NCBI RefSeq assembly: GCF_943914565.1 | Contig: NZ_CALUCN010000004.1 | Location: forward strand, 1 to 64,000 | Reading direction: 5' to 3' | Source: an uncultured Tessaracoccus sp. | GTDB taxonomy: Bacteria > Actinomycetota > Actinomycetes > Propionibacteriales > Propionibacteriaceae | DNA: 64,000 nt | Part shown: positions 53,601-60,532 of the stretch, one piece after another | Layout: each line of letters begins with the position of its first letter | Numbering within the stretch: the stretch's first letter is position 1 | Notes under the pieces: generated by a model | The model's database searches: none | Seen by the model: the letters and a program-made list of their open reading frames with translations, nothing else | What the model was told of the DNA's origin: nothing | Translations under genes and position numbers: made by a program

Positions 53601-54262
53601 GACCCGGTCGTGGTGCCAAGCTCGTGGTTCCTGCCCTCGTCGCCGTGCTCCTGCTCGCCCTCGGGGTGCCGCTGCTCGTGTGGTACGGATCGCTCCACGC
53701 TGGCCGCCGGGCCCTCGCCGAGGGGCGAGCCCTGGACGCCGAGGACCAGTTCGCTCGGGCGATGGCGCTCCCGTTCGAGCCGTGGCTCGCCCCGTTCAAC
53801 CGGGGAGTGGCGCGCTACGAGGGTGGCAAGTGGGACGACGCCGCAGCCGACTTCGAGTTGGCCGCGCTGCGGGCCCCGGTCGACCGCGACTGCATGATCC
53901 GCATCAACTGGTCCGCCGCACTCGAACGCTCGGCGGACGTCTTGGCGGGCGAGGACGACCTCCCCGGTGCCTCTGCGCGCTACCAGCAGGCACTCGTCGT
54001 GCTCGCGACGGCCACCTGCCCCGCCGACGAGCAGGCCCCCGACGGGGGGTCGCTCGCGGAGCGCCAGTCGGGCGATCGGCAGCGCCTGGCCGAGAAGGCT
54101 GGCGCCGCGCCCTCCCAGGAACCGCAGGAACCCGACGAAGGCTCCGGCGACGACCGGTCGCGAGAGCTCGAGCGCCGTGCGGAGCAGGCGCAGCAGGAGC
54201 GGCAGCGGTCGGAGGACCGCGCCGACCCCCGTACAGGCGGCGCTGGCCAGCGGACTTGGTGA
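53597..54262 (+). CDS. BatC-like TPR membrane protein
   Basis: A 221-residue protein with an N-terminal helix, TPR-like stretches (A-L-A-E-G-R-A-L-D-A-E-D-Q-F-A-R-A, F-N-R-G-V-A-R-Y-E-G-G-K-W-D-D-A-A-A-D-F) and a charged Glu/Arg/Gln-rich tail. It matches the TPR component of MoxR-Bat clusters. Last gene of the eleven-gene B12-regulated operon; only 20 bases separate its stop from the promoter of the next riboswitch. Confidence 0.82.
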   Translation: MRPGRGAKLVVPALVAVLLLALGVPLLVWYGSLHAGRRALAEGRALDAEDQFARAMALPFEPWLAPFNRGVARYEGGKWDDAAADFELAALRAPVDRDCMIRINWSAALERSADVLAGEDDLPGASARYQQALVVLATATCPADEQAPDGGSLAERQSGDRQRLAEKAGAAPSQEPQEPDEGSGDDRSRELERRAEQAQQERQRSEDRADPRTGGAGQRTW

Positions 54263-54289
54263 TCTGCTGGGTGCGTGCCTGCTACCATG

Positions 54290-54395
54290 CGGACTGACCG
54301 TGGATCGGGGAAATGCGGTGGGAATCCGCAGCTGACCCGCAACCGTGACGAGGCACCACCTCGGCAGCCGGAGCGCCCGCCCGCGGCCAACCCGT
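54290..54395 (+). ncRNA. Cobalamin riboswitch upstream of the first toroid/DUF4430 pair
   Basis: GGGGAAATGCGGTGGGAATC, then CGCAGCTGACCCGCAACCGT, then CCTCGGCAGCCGGAGCGC follow the B12-box order. P1 is plausible between CCGTGG (54298-54303) and CCGCGG (54381-54386). TACCAT at 54283-54288 is the -10 box. Outer limits are approximate. Confidence 0.9.
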
Positions 54396-54443
54396 TCATC
54401 ACCGTCGTGGTCTGCGGTTCGGGCGTGACTTCCGTGGAAGGGA

Positions 54444-54467
54444 GTCCAGCGCACGGCCGCGCTGGAC
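54444..54467 (+). promoter_or_regulatory. Expression-platform hairpin candidate
   Basis: GTCCAGCGC, six-base loop, GCGCTGGAC, lying between the aptamer and the CAGGAGTCACCC ribosome-binding region. It could switch with an alternative fold of the riboswitch. Confidence 0.45.
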
Positions 54468-54489
54468 CGCTTTCGATCAGGAGTCACCC

Positions 54490-56175
54490 ATGACCTTGCA
54501 ACGAAATCGGATCCTTGCGGTGTTGATGGCCGTTCTCCTGGCCCTCGGCACGCTCGGTTCCACTCCCGCACACGCCGACCCGAGGACCGACTCGGTCACC
54601 CAAGCCGCCGACTGGATCGCGAAGCAGTGGCAGGATCAGCCCGGACAGTTCGCGGGGGCGGGCTCCGTCGCGGACGGCATCCTCGCGCTGTCCGCGGCGA
54701 ATACCCACCCCGACGTCGTGCAGTCCATGCTGTGGAAGCTGCACGAGTTCTCGCCGAAGTACATCGGCACCCTGGACAAGGCAGGCAACCCCGCTGGCCT
54801 CGCCAAGGTCATCATCGCCCTCGACGCGGCAGGCCAGGACCCCAGGACCTTCCTCGGGCCTGATCGTGACCTCGTGAAGGAGCTCCAGGCCCACGTCGAG
54901 GCGAACAAGCCCAACATCCGCTCGTTCTGGGCCCCGTACCTCATCGCCATCGCCCTCAGCCGCATGGGTGAGGACGTGCCGTCCGCGGTGGTCGACGAGG
55001 TGCTCGCGAACCAGCAGGACGGCGCCTTCGGCTACACGTCGGGCGGCACGTTCCACGCGGATCCCGACTACACCGCGGTCGGCATCATGGCGATGAACCT
55101 GCTGTCGGTCAAGGCCAAGGACCGCGCAGTCCGCAACAAGGCACTGGACAGCGTCGTCGACGCCATCGACTGGGCGCAGGACCCCGCCAACCAGAAGACC
55201 GACGCCAACGGCAACCGCTACTGGGGGACCTACTCCTCCGCGAACAGCACGGGCATGCTGGCCAGCGCGCTCGCCGAAGTGGGCGAGAACGTGGAGTCCC
55301 CGGTGGCCTACCTCGTCGCGCAGCAGCAGCTCACCGGCACCGGGGCGTGGTCCAACGTCCCGGACGGGACGAACAGCAACATGATGGCCACGACCCAGGC
55401 CATCCTCGCGCCGGCCGGCGTCGGGTACGGCACGGTCCGGAGCACGCAGGTCCCCCCGATCGACGTCAACCCCGGGGAGACGCCACAGCCCGATCCCTCG
55501 CCAGAGCCCACGCCCGAGCCGACGCCGACCCCGGACCCGACGCCGGAGCCGACCCCGGACCCGACGCCGGAGCCGACCCCGGACCCGACGCCCACACCGA
55601 AGCGGCCACTCGTCGCGAAGGCTGCCCCGGAGAAGCCGGTCGGCGCCACCGCGAATGCTTGGGGCACCGTCGACACGACCACGCCGGTGCGGGTCTGGAC
55701 CGAGGTCCGCCTCCCCAACGGACGCTGGTCCACGTCCCAGCAACGCCGCACCGACGCCACCGGCCGCTTCGTCATCCCGCTCACCTACGGCGCCACCACC
55801 CCCGGCACGCTCACGTGGCGAGTGGGCGCCGAGCACTCGGATGGCACCGTGCAGCGGTCTGCTCCGTTCACCCAGCGCCGGGTCGCTCCTGCGGTGACGG
55901 TGAGGGCGTACTCCGCCGGCCAGAAGCCTGTCGGGCAGGCCACCAACACCTGGGGCACCGCCAAGGGGGCACCGAGGGCCAAGGTCTGGACCGAGGTCCG
56001 CCTCCCCAACGGACGCTGGTCCACGTCCCAGCAACGCCGCACCGACGCCGCAGGCCGCTTCGTGATCCCGCTCACCTACGGCGCCACCACCCCCGGCACC
56101 ACCACGTGGCGGGTCGCCGTGCAGGCCCACGGCACCGTCACCCGCAGCGCGCCGTTCACCCTCGTTCGGCGCTGA
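54490..56175 (+). CDS. Secreted alpha/alpha-toroid (intrinsic-factor-like) protein with two wall-type repeats
   Basis: A 561-residue exported protein. Signal peptide about 1-29 (ending A-H-A). Residues about 30-310 form repeated helical hairpins with the prenyltransferase/terpene-cyclase-like toroid pattern (A-A-D-W-I-A-K-Q-W, D-G-A-F-G-Y-T-S-G-G, V-A-Y-L-V-A-Q-Q-Q), the fold of the alpha domain of intrinsic factor. A P-x-P-x stalk of about 40 residues follows, then two 97-residue beta-rich repeats that are nearly identical in DNA. The cobalamin riboswitch and the DUF4430 partner just downstream support corrinoid binding. AGGAGTCACCC precedes the ATG. Confidence 0.86.
   Translation: MTLQRNRILAVLMAVLLALGTLGSTPAHADPRTDSVTQAADWIAKQWQDQPGQFAGAGSVADGILALSAANTHPDVVQSMLWKLHEFSPKYIGTLDKAGNPAGLAKVIIALDAAGQDPRTFLGPDRDLVKELQAHVEANKPNIRSFWAPYLIAIALSRMGEDVPSAVVDEVLANQQDGAFGYTSGGTFHADPDYTAVGIMAMNLLSVKAKDRAVRNKALDSVVDAIDWAQDPANQKTDANGNRYWGTYSSANSTGMLASALAEVGENVESPVAYLVAQQQLTGTGAWSNVPDGTNSNMMATTQAILAPAGVGYGTVRSTQVPPIDVNPGETPQPDPSPEPTPEPTPTPDPTPEPTPDPTPEPTPDPTPTPKRPLVAKAAPEKPVGATANAWGTVDTTTPVRVWTEVRLPNGRWSTSQQRRTDATGRFVIPLTYGATTPGTLTWRVGAEHSDGTVQRSAPFTQRRVAPAVTVRAYSAGQKPVGQATNTWGTAKGAPRAKVWTEVRLPNGRWSTSQQRRTDAAGRFVIPLTYGATTPGTTTWRVAVQAHGTVTRSAPFTLVRR
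55693..56103 (+). repeat. Near-identical tandem segments encoding wall-type repeats (period 291 bp)
   Basis: Two stretches of about 115 bp starting at 55693 and 55984 differ at about three to five positions. Each encodes V-W-T-E-V-R-L-P-N-G-R-W-S-T-S-Q-Q-R-R and what follows. Identity this high within an older gene indicates recent duplication or conversion. Confidence 0.85.
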
Positions 56176-56190
56176 TCCATCCCCCACCCC

Positions 56191-56221
56191 GCGCGGGGGC
56201 CGGCAGCCCCGGCCCCCGCGC
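56191..56221 (+). terminator. Intercistronic hairpin of the first pair
   Basis: GCGCGGGGGCCGG pairs with CCGGCCCCCGCGC, 13 bp, loop 5. It lies between the toroid gene and its DUF4430 partner and may lower expression of the second gene. Confidence 0.6.
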
Positions 56222-56241
56222 CCTCGTTCCCGGGAGTCCCC

Positions 56242-56970
56242 GTGACCCAGGCCCTGCCCACTCGGCACGTCGCTGCACTGCGCATCGTGCTGGCCGCATT
56301 GCTCCTGCTCCTGCCTGCCGCCCCCGCGCACGCAGACGGCGCCAGCCCGCTGCCCCAGCCGAGCAGCCCCGGCTCCAACGCGATCGGGGCCTGCACAGCG
56401 GCGGGACAGGTCTGGCTCTACGTCGAGGACGTCGACGGGACCGTCGTCGCCAACCAGTGCGTCGGGACCCCGGCCACCGGGGAGGACGCCCTCCTGCGTG
56501 CCGGCGTCGCCATCGAGCACGCGCGCAGCGGGCTCATCTGCACGCTGGCCGGACGCCCGGCACGCTGCCCGGCGCCGTTCGACGGCTCGTTCTGGAACTA
56601 CTGGCACACCCGTCCGGGCGCCGAGTGGAAGTTCTCGGACAAGGGCGCGGCGGAGTGGCACCCGCAGGCGGGGTCGATCGAGGCATGGTGCCGCAACCGC
56701 CCCGACGTGCACCGATGCGAGCCCCCGGACCTGAAGGTCGTCGTGGCAGGCGCGGTGCAACGGCCTCCCCACACCGACGAGGCATCGCTCGTCGAGCCAC
56801 CGCTGGTGCTCTCCGCACCGGTCCGTGCCGCGCCCGCGGTCCCCGTCGCAACCGTGATCTCGGTGGTGACCGTCATCGCGCTGGGCGTACTGGTCGTCGT
56901 GGTGGTCAGGCGCCGCAGCCAGCATCCGGACGGCAAGGGACCGGTGTCCCGGGGCCTGCCGTCGCGCTGA
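56242..56970 (+). CDS. Membrane-anchored DUF4430-like protein, partner of the first toroid protein
   Basis: A 242-residue protein. Signal peptide about 1-34 (ending P-A-H-A). The extracellular domain has G-A-C-T-A-A-G-Q-V-W-L-Y-V-E-D, two more Cys, the block F-W-N-Y-W-H-T-R-P-G near residue 118 and G-S-I-E-A-W-C-R-N-R, typical of DUF4430/transcobalamin beta-like domains. A C-terminal helix and basic tail anchor it. Start GTG five bases after GGGAG. Closest relative is the second pair's protein near 59.9 kb. Confidence 0.86.
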   Translation: MTQALPTRHVAALRIVLAALLLLLPAAPAHADGASPLPQPSSPGSNAIGACTAAGQVWLYVEDVDGTVVANQCVGTPATGEDALLRAGVAIEHARSGLICTLAGRPARCPAPFDGSFWNYWHTRPGAEWKFSDKGAAEWHPQAGSIEAWCRNRPDVHRCEPPDLKVVVAGAVQRPPHTDEASLVEPPLVLSAPVRAAPAVPVATVISVVTVIALGVLVVVVVRRRSQHPDGKGPVSRGLPSR

Positions 56971-56973
56971 GCG

Positions 56974-57468
56974 TCACACGGCCCGGCCGCTGAGGTGCCC
57001 TTGGCGGCCGCGGAACACCCACAGCCTCGACAGCAGGTAGATGTAGAGCCCCTCGCACAGCCCCGCGAGGACGCGGGAGATCTCGGGCGGGATCCCGAGG
57101 GCGTTGAGCAGGCTCGAGAATCCCAGCACCCAGATGAGGAAGTTGGTGACGATCACGAGGCCGTAGCGCCCGCCCTGCCGGCCCACGTCGCCCTGGACGC
57201 GGAAGTTGAGGAACTTGTTGAGCAGGAACGCGACCGACGCCGCCGTCGCGAAGCTGACGCTCACCGCGCCCTGGTAGGGCCAGTGCGCCGCGCGGACGAG
57301 GTAGGACAGCATCGAGACGTCGAGCAGGTACGTCGAGGAGTTGATGATCGCGAACCCGATGAACGTCTGCGGGACGATCCGCCGCAGGGGTCCGGGCATC
57401 AGCGCGTGCAGCACCGCCGTGACGGCGCTGAACACACGGGCCGTGCGGCTCTCGGTCGGGTCGTTCAC
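56974..57468 (-). CDS. GtrA-like membrane protein
   Basis: A 164-residue four-helix protein of the GtrA/DPMS-like family: F-I-G-F-A-I-I-N-S-S-T-Y-L-L-D near residue 36, then F-L-L-N-K-F-L-N-F-R-V-Q-G, the family's most conserved block, and R-L-W-V-F-R-G near the end. Such proteins are linked to transfer of sugars in wall polysaccharide synthesis. Start is taken as GTG behind a TACTGT box (57473-57478, minus strand); an upstream GTG overlaps that box. Its stop is three bases from that of the convergent gene. Confidence 0.85.
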   Translation of the reverse strand: MNDPTESRTARVFSAVTAVLHALMPGPLRRIVPQTFIGFAIINSSTYLLDVSMLSYLVRAAHWPYQGAVSVSFATAASVAFLLNKFLNFRVQGDVGRQGGRYGLVIVTNFLIWVLGFSSLLNALGIPPEISRVLAGLCEGLYIYLLSRLWVFRGRQGHLSGRAV

Positions 57469-57584
57469 ACCCACAGTATTGCGCGTGCGTCAAGCCGACG
57501 CGCGGGCCGGGTCCGGAAGCGTTCACCGACGGCTCGGCGAGGGGCGAGGTGCGAACCACCAAGCCAGGCTGCTAGCATCCTGCG

Positions 57585-57678
57585 CGGTTCACGGGCCGGG
57601 GGAGCCGGGGTGGCAATCCGCAACGCACACCAACCGTGACGGACACCGCCTTTGGTCGGACCTTTTGTTCGTGAACCG
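57585..57678 (+). ncRNA. Cobalamin riboswitch (slightly divergent) upstream of the second toroid/DUF4430 pair
   Basis: A 9-bp perfect P1 pairs CGGTTCACG (57585-57593) with CGTGAACCG (57670-57678). Between them AGCCGGGGTGGCAATCCGC and CACACCAACCGTGACGG keep most of the B12-box, but the invariant CCGCAAC is ACCAAC. TAGCAT at 57573-57578 is the -10 box. Position before a paralogue of a riboswitch-controlled gene supports the call. Confidence 0.75.
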
Positions 57679-57773
57679 ACCCGACCGACACCGCCGTGGT
57701 CCGCGGTCCGGGCGTGCGCCTCCAGGGGCACCCGCCGGGGCGCGTCGGGCCACACGACCATCAGGAGTCACCG

Positions 57774-59462
57774 ATGCTCAAGCAAGACAATCGGTTCCTG
57801 GCCGTGCTGCTGGCCCTTGTCATGGCCGTCAGCACGCTGGGAACCGTCCCCGCCCGCGCCGAGTCGCTCAAGGATCCCGTCGGCAAGGCCGCAGACTGGA
57901 TCGCCGCGACGTGGCGTTCCCACCCCGAGGCCTTCCCCACCGCGAATGAGATCGCCGACGGGATCCTCGCCCTCTCCGCTGCCGAGCAGCACCCCGAGGT
58001 CGTCCGCGCCATGCTGAAGAAGCTGCACGCCGTCGCCCCGTCCTTCATCCGCGCCACCGACTCCAAGACGAGCGCGGCCGCGCTCGCCAAGGTGATCGTC
58101 ACCCTGGACGCCGCCAACCAGGACCCCCACCACTTCCTCGGCGAGGACCGCGACCTCGCCCAGGAGCTGCGGGCCAGCGTCGCGCAGAACCCGCCGCGCG
58201 CCGTCTGGTCCCCCTACCTCATCACCCTCGCCCTGCTGCGCACCGGTGAGAAGGTGCCGGACTTCCTCGTCCAGGCCATGCTCGTCAGCCAGATGGGCGG
58301 CGCCTTCGGCGCCGTGCGCGACGGTGCCTTCCGCGCCGATCCGGACCTCACCGCCAAGGGCATCATGACCATGCAGGCGCTCTACAGCGAGCCCACCAAC
58401 CCGCAGACCAAGGCCACCGCGCTCGGCAGCCTCGACGCGGCCATCCACTGGGCGGACGATCCCGCCAACCAGCGCCTCGACGCGGACGGCAACCACTACT
58501 GGGACAGCCCGTCCCCGGCCAGCAGCACCGGTCTGCTCGCCGCCGCGCTCGCAGAGGCCGACGAGGACACTGAGTCCCCCGTCGCGTACCTCGTCGCTCA
58601 GCAGGCCAAGACGGGCGTCGGCGCCTGGTCGAACGTCCACGACGGCACCAGGCCCGACCTCACCGCCACCACTCACGCGGTCCTCGGCCTGGTCGGCGCC
58701 GGCTACGGCACCCTGCACAGCGCCCAGCTGCCCCCGATCGACTTCAACCACGTCGACGAGCCTGCACCCGAGCCGGATCCCGCCCCGGCCCCGATGCCGG
58801 CGCCCAAGCCGAAGCCGGCACCCACCCCGAAGCCGGCGCCACAGCCCGCGCCGAAGCCCGAGCCGGCGCCCGAGACGACGCCGAAGCCGACCCCGCGCGC
58901 GGCCCTCACCGCCACCGCCGCGGCCGAGCGTCCCGTCGGGCTGCTCGCCAACACCTGGGGCACGGTGGACACCCGGACCCCTGTCGCGGTGTGGACCGAG
59001 GTGCGCCTCGCTGACGGACGCTGGTCGAAGTCGCAGCAGCGGCACACCGACGCCGCCGGCCGCTTCGTCATCCCGCTCACCTACGGCGCCACCACCGCCG
59101 GCACCCAGGAATGGCGCGTCGGCGCTGAGCACGCCGACGGCACCCGCCAGTACTCCGCGCCGTTCACGCAGCGGCGCGTGGTGACCGTGCAGGCCACGTC
59201 GGCGGGCGTGAAGCCCGTCGGGCAGCTCACGAACACGTGGGGCACCGCCCACGGCGCCCGCAACGCCACGGTGTGGACCGAGGTGCGCCTCGCCGACGGA
59301 CGCTGGTCGAAGTCGCAGCAGCGGCACACCGACGCCGCCGGCCGCTTCGTCATCCCGCTCACCTACGGCGCCACCGTCCGCGGCACGTACGAGTGGCGCG
59401 TCGCGGTCCGGGTTGACGGTACGGTCGTGCGGAGCGCCACGTTCTCGCTGGTGCGCCGCTGA
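57774..59462 (+). CDS. Secreted alpha/alpha-toroid (intrinsic-factor-like) protein, second paralogue
   Basis: A 562-residue paralogue of the toroid protein near 55 kb with the same order: signal peptide about 1-27, helical toroid (A-A-D-W-I-A-A-T-W, I-A-D-G-I-L-A-L-S-A-A), Pro/Lys/Ala-rich stalk, and two 94-residue beta repeats (V-W-T-E-V-R-L-A-D-G-R-W-S-K-S-Q). The stalk differs in composition (basic Lys-Pro-Ala rather than acidic). The context of its start, CAGGAGTCACCGATG, is almost the same as the first paralogue. Corrinoid binding is inferred. Confidence 0.86.
   Translation: MLKQDNRFLAVLLALVMAVSTLGTVPARAESLKDPVGKAADWIAATWRSHPEAFPTANEIADGILALSAAEQHPEVVRAMLKKLHAVAPSFIRATDSKTSAAALAKVIVTLDAANQDPHHFLGEDRDLAQELRASVAQNPPRAVWSPYLITLALLRTGEKVPDFLVQAMLVSQMGGAFGAVRDGAFRADPDLTAKGIMTMQALYSEPTNPQTKATALGSLDAAIHWADDPANQRLDADGNHYWDSPSPASSTGLLAAALAEADEDTESPVAYLVAQQAKTGVGAWSNVHDGTRPDLTATTHAVLGLVGAGYGTLHSAQLPPIDFNHVDEPAPEPDPAPAPMPAPKPKPAPTPKPAPQPAPKPEPAPETTPKPTPRAALTATAAAERPVGLLANTWGTVDTRTPVAVWTEVRLADGRWSKSQQRHTDAAGRFVIPLTYGATTAGTQEWRVGAEHADGTRQYSAPFTQRRVVTVQATSAGVKPVGQLTNTWGTAHGARNATVWTEVRLADGRWSKSQQRHTDAAGRFVIPLTYGATVRGTYEWRVAVRVDGTVVRSATFSLVRR
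58989..59375 (+). repeat. Near-identical tandem segments encoding wall-type repeats (period 282 bp)
   Basis: Segments starting at 58989 and 59271 agree over about 105 bp with about one difference. They match each other better than those of the other paralogue, pointing to within-gene conversion. Confidence 0.85.
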
Positions 59463-59468
59463 CCCTGC

Positions 59469-59503
59469 GGGTGGTGGGGTCGGCGAGCCCGGCCCCACCA
59501 CCC
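59469..59503 (+). terminator. Intercistronic hairpin of the second pair
   Basis: GGGTGGTGGGG pairs with CCCCACCACCC (11 bp, loop 13). It occupies the same place as the hairpin in the first pair but with unrelated sequence. Confidence 0.6.
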
Positions 59504-59525
59504 CAGTCCTCACCTTGGAGTGCCC

Positions 59526-60218
59526 ATGCCTCGATCCCGCCCCCTCGTGCGTGCCCTGCTCGTCGCCCTGTTCGCGACGCTGACGTTCGCCGCACCGTCC
59601 CCGGCCCTCGCCGACGACCAGCCCGTCCCCCAGCCCAGCAGTGACGGCAGCAACGCCGTCGGCGCCTGCCTCGACGCCCGCCAAGTCTGGCTCTACGTCG
59701 AGGACCTCGACGGCACCGTCGTCGCCAACCAGTGCGTCGGCACCCCGCAGACGGGCGAGGATGCGCTCAAGCAGGCCGGGGTCACGATCGAGCACGACGA
59801 CGGCGGCCTGATCTGCGCGCTCGACGGCCGCCCGGACCCGTGCCCGGCGGAGTTCGACGGGTCGTTCTGGAACTACTGGCACACCACGCCCGGCAAGGCG
59901 TGGACCTTCTCCGACAAGGGCGCGGCCGACAGCCACCCCGAGCCCGGATCGATCGAGGGCTGGTGCCGAAACCGCCCCGAGACGAAGCAGTGCGAGCCGC
60001 CCAACCTGCGCGTCGTGATCGGCGACGAGGTGGTCGCCCCCGCAGGCGTCGCCGAGGACTCGCTGGCGGACCCGGAGGTCGTCACGAAGGCCACCGAGGA
60101 ACAGCAGCAGGACGCCGGGTCCCCCGTCGGCACGATCATGACCGTCGCGCTGGTCGTCGTGCTCGCCGGTGGCGCGTTCGCGATCATCGCCCTCCGACGT
60201 CGGGGCGACACCGCCTGA
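59526..60218 (+). CDS. Membrane-anchored DUF4430-like protein, partner of the second toroid protein
   Basis: A 230-residue paralogue of the protein near 56.6 kb. Signal peptide about 1-28, then G-A-C-L-D-A-R-Q-V-W-L-Y-V-E-D-L-D-G-T-V, F-W-N-Y-W-H-T-T-P-G near residue 116 and G-S-I-E-G-W-C-R-N-R. A C-terminal helix (V-A-L-V-V-V-L-A-G-G-A-F-A) and R-R-R-G tail follow. ATG five bases after TTGGAG is chosen over a GTG two codons upstream. Confidence 0.86.
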   Translation: MPRSRPLVRALLVALFATLTFAAPSPALADDQPVPQPSSDGSNAVGACLDARQVWLYVEDLDGTVVANQCVGTPQTGEDALKQAGVTIEHDDGGLICALDGRPDPCPAEFDGSFWNYWHTTPGKAWTFSDKGAADSHPEPGSIEGWCRNRPETKQCEPPNLRVVIGDEVVAPAGVAEDSLADPEVVTKATEEQQQDAGSPVGTIMTVALVVVLAGGAFAIIALRRRGDTA

Positions 60219-60247
60219 CCCTACGGCCCGGCTGCGGGTGGTCAGGC
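60213..60247. terminator. Convergent hairpin overlapping both stop codons
   Basis: GCCTGACC (60213-60220) and GGTCAGGC (60240-60247) contain the stop codons of the DUF4430 gene and of the FeoC-like gene. A short 8-bp stem that may act in both directions. Confidence 0.45.
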
Positions 60248-60532
60248 CCCGGGACGCTTGGTGAGTTTCAGCAGCACCGGGCCCCGGGCGCTCGACGGGC
60301 CGGCGGCTCCGCAGCCGGCGCGCCCGTCGCGCGTGCCGCTCGGGCAGGCACCGCACCCACCGTCGGGGCAGCCGCCGGCGAGCTGCTCGACGGTGAATCG
60401 GCCGAGGCGTTCGAGGTGCTCGAGCGCGGCGTCGACGACGCCCGCCTGCAGGCCGGTGCGTTCAGCGATCTGGGCGCGGCTGACGGCGCCATCGGCGATG
60501 GCGTCGGCCACGCGGCTCAGTGGCCCGCTCAC
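60242..60532 (-). CDS. feoC: FeoC-like winged-helix protein with Cys-rich loop
   Basis: A 96-residue protein. A short winged-helix (S-R-A-Q-I-A-E-R-T-G-L-Q-A-G-V-V-D-A-A-L) is followed by a Cys cluster C-P-D-G-G-C-G-A-C-P and a further Cys in G-R-A-G-C-G. FeoC proteins bind iron or an Fe-S cluster and modulate FeoB. The GTG overlaps the feoB stop. The tail is basic. Confidence 0.78.
   Translation of the reverse strand: MSGPLSRVADAIADGAVSRAQIAERTGLQAGVVDAALEHLERLGRFTVEQLAGGCPDGGCGACPSGTRDGRAGCGAAGPSSARGPVLLKLTKRPGA

Noticed and set aside
49405..54262. Cobalt or magnesium chelatase (CobST/ChlID) assignment for the MoxR-VWA genes
   Set aside because: No CobN/ChlH large subunit is present and DUF58, DUF4381-like, paired VWA and TPR genes match the MoxR-Bat type instead.
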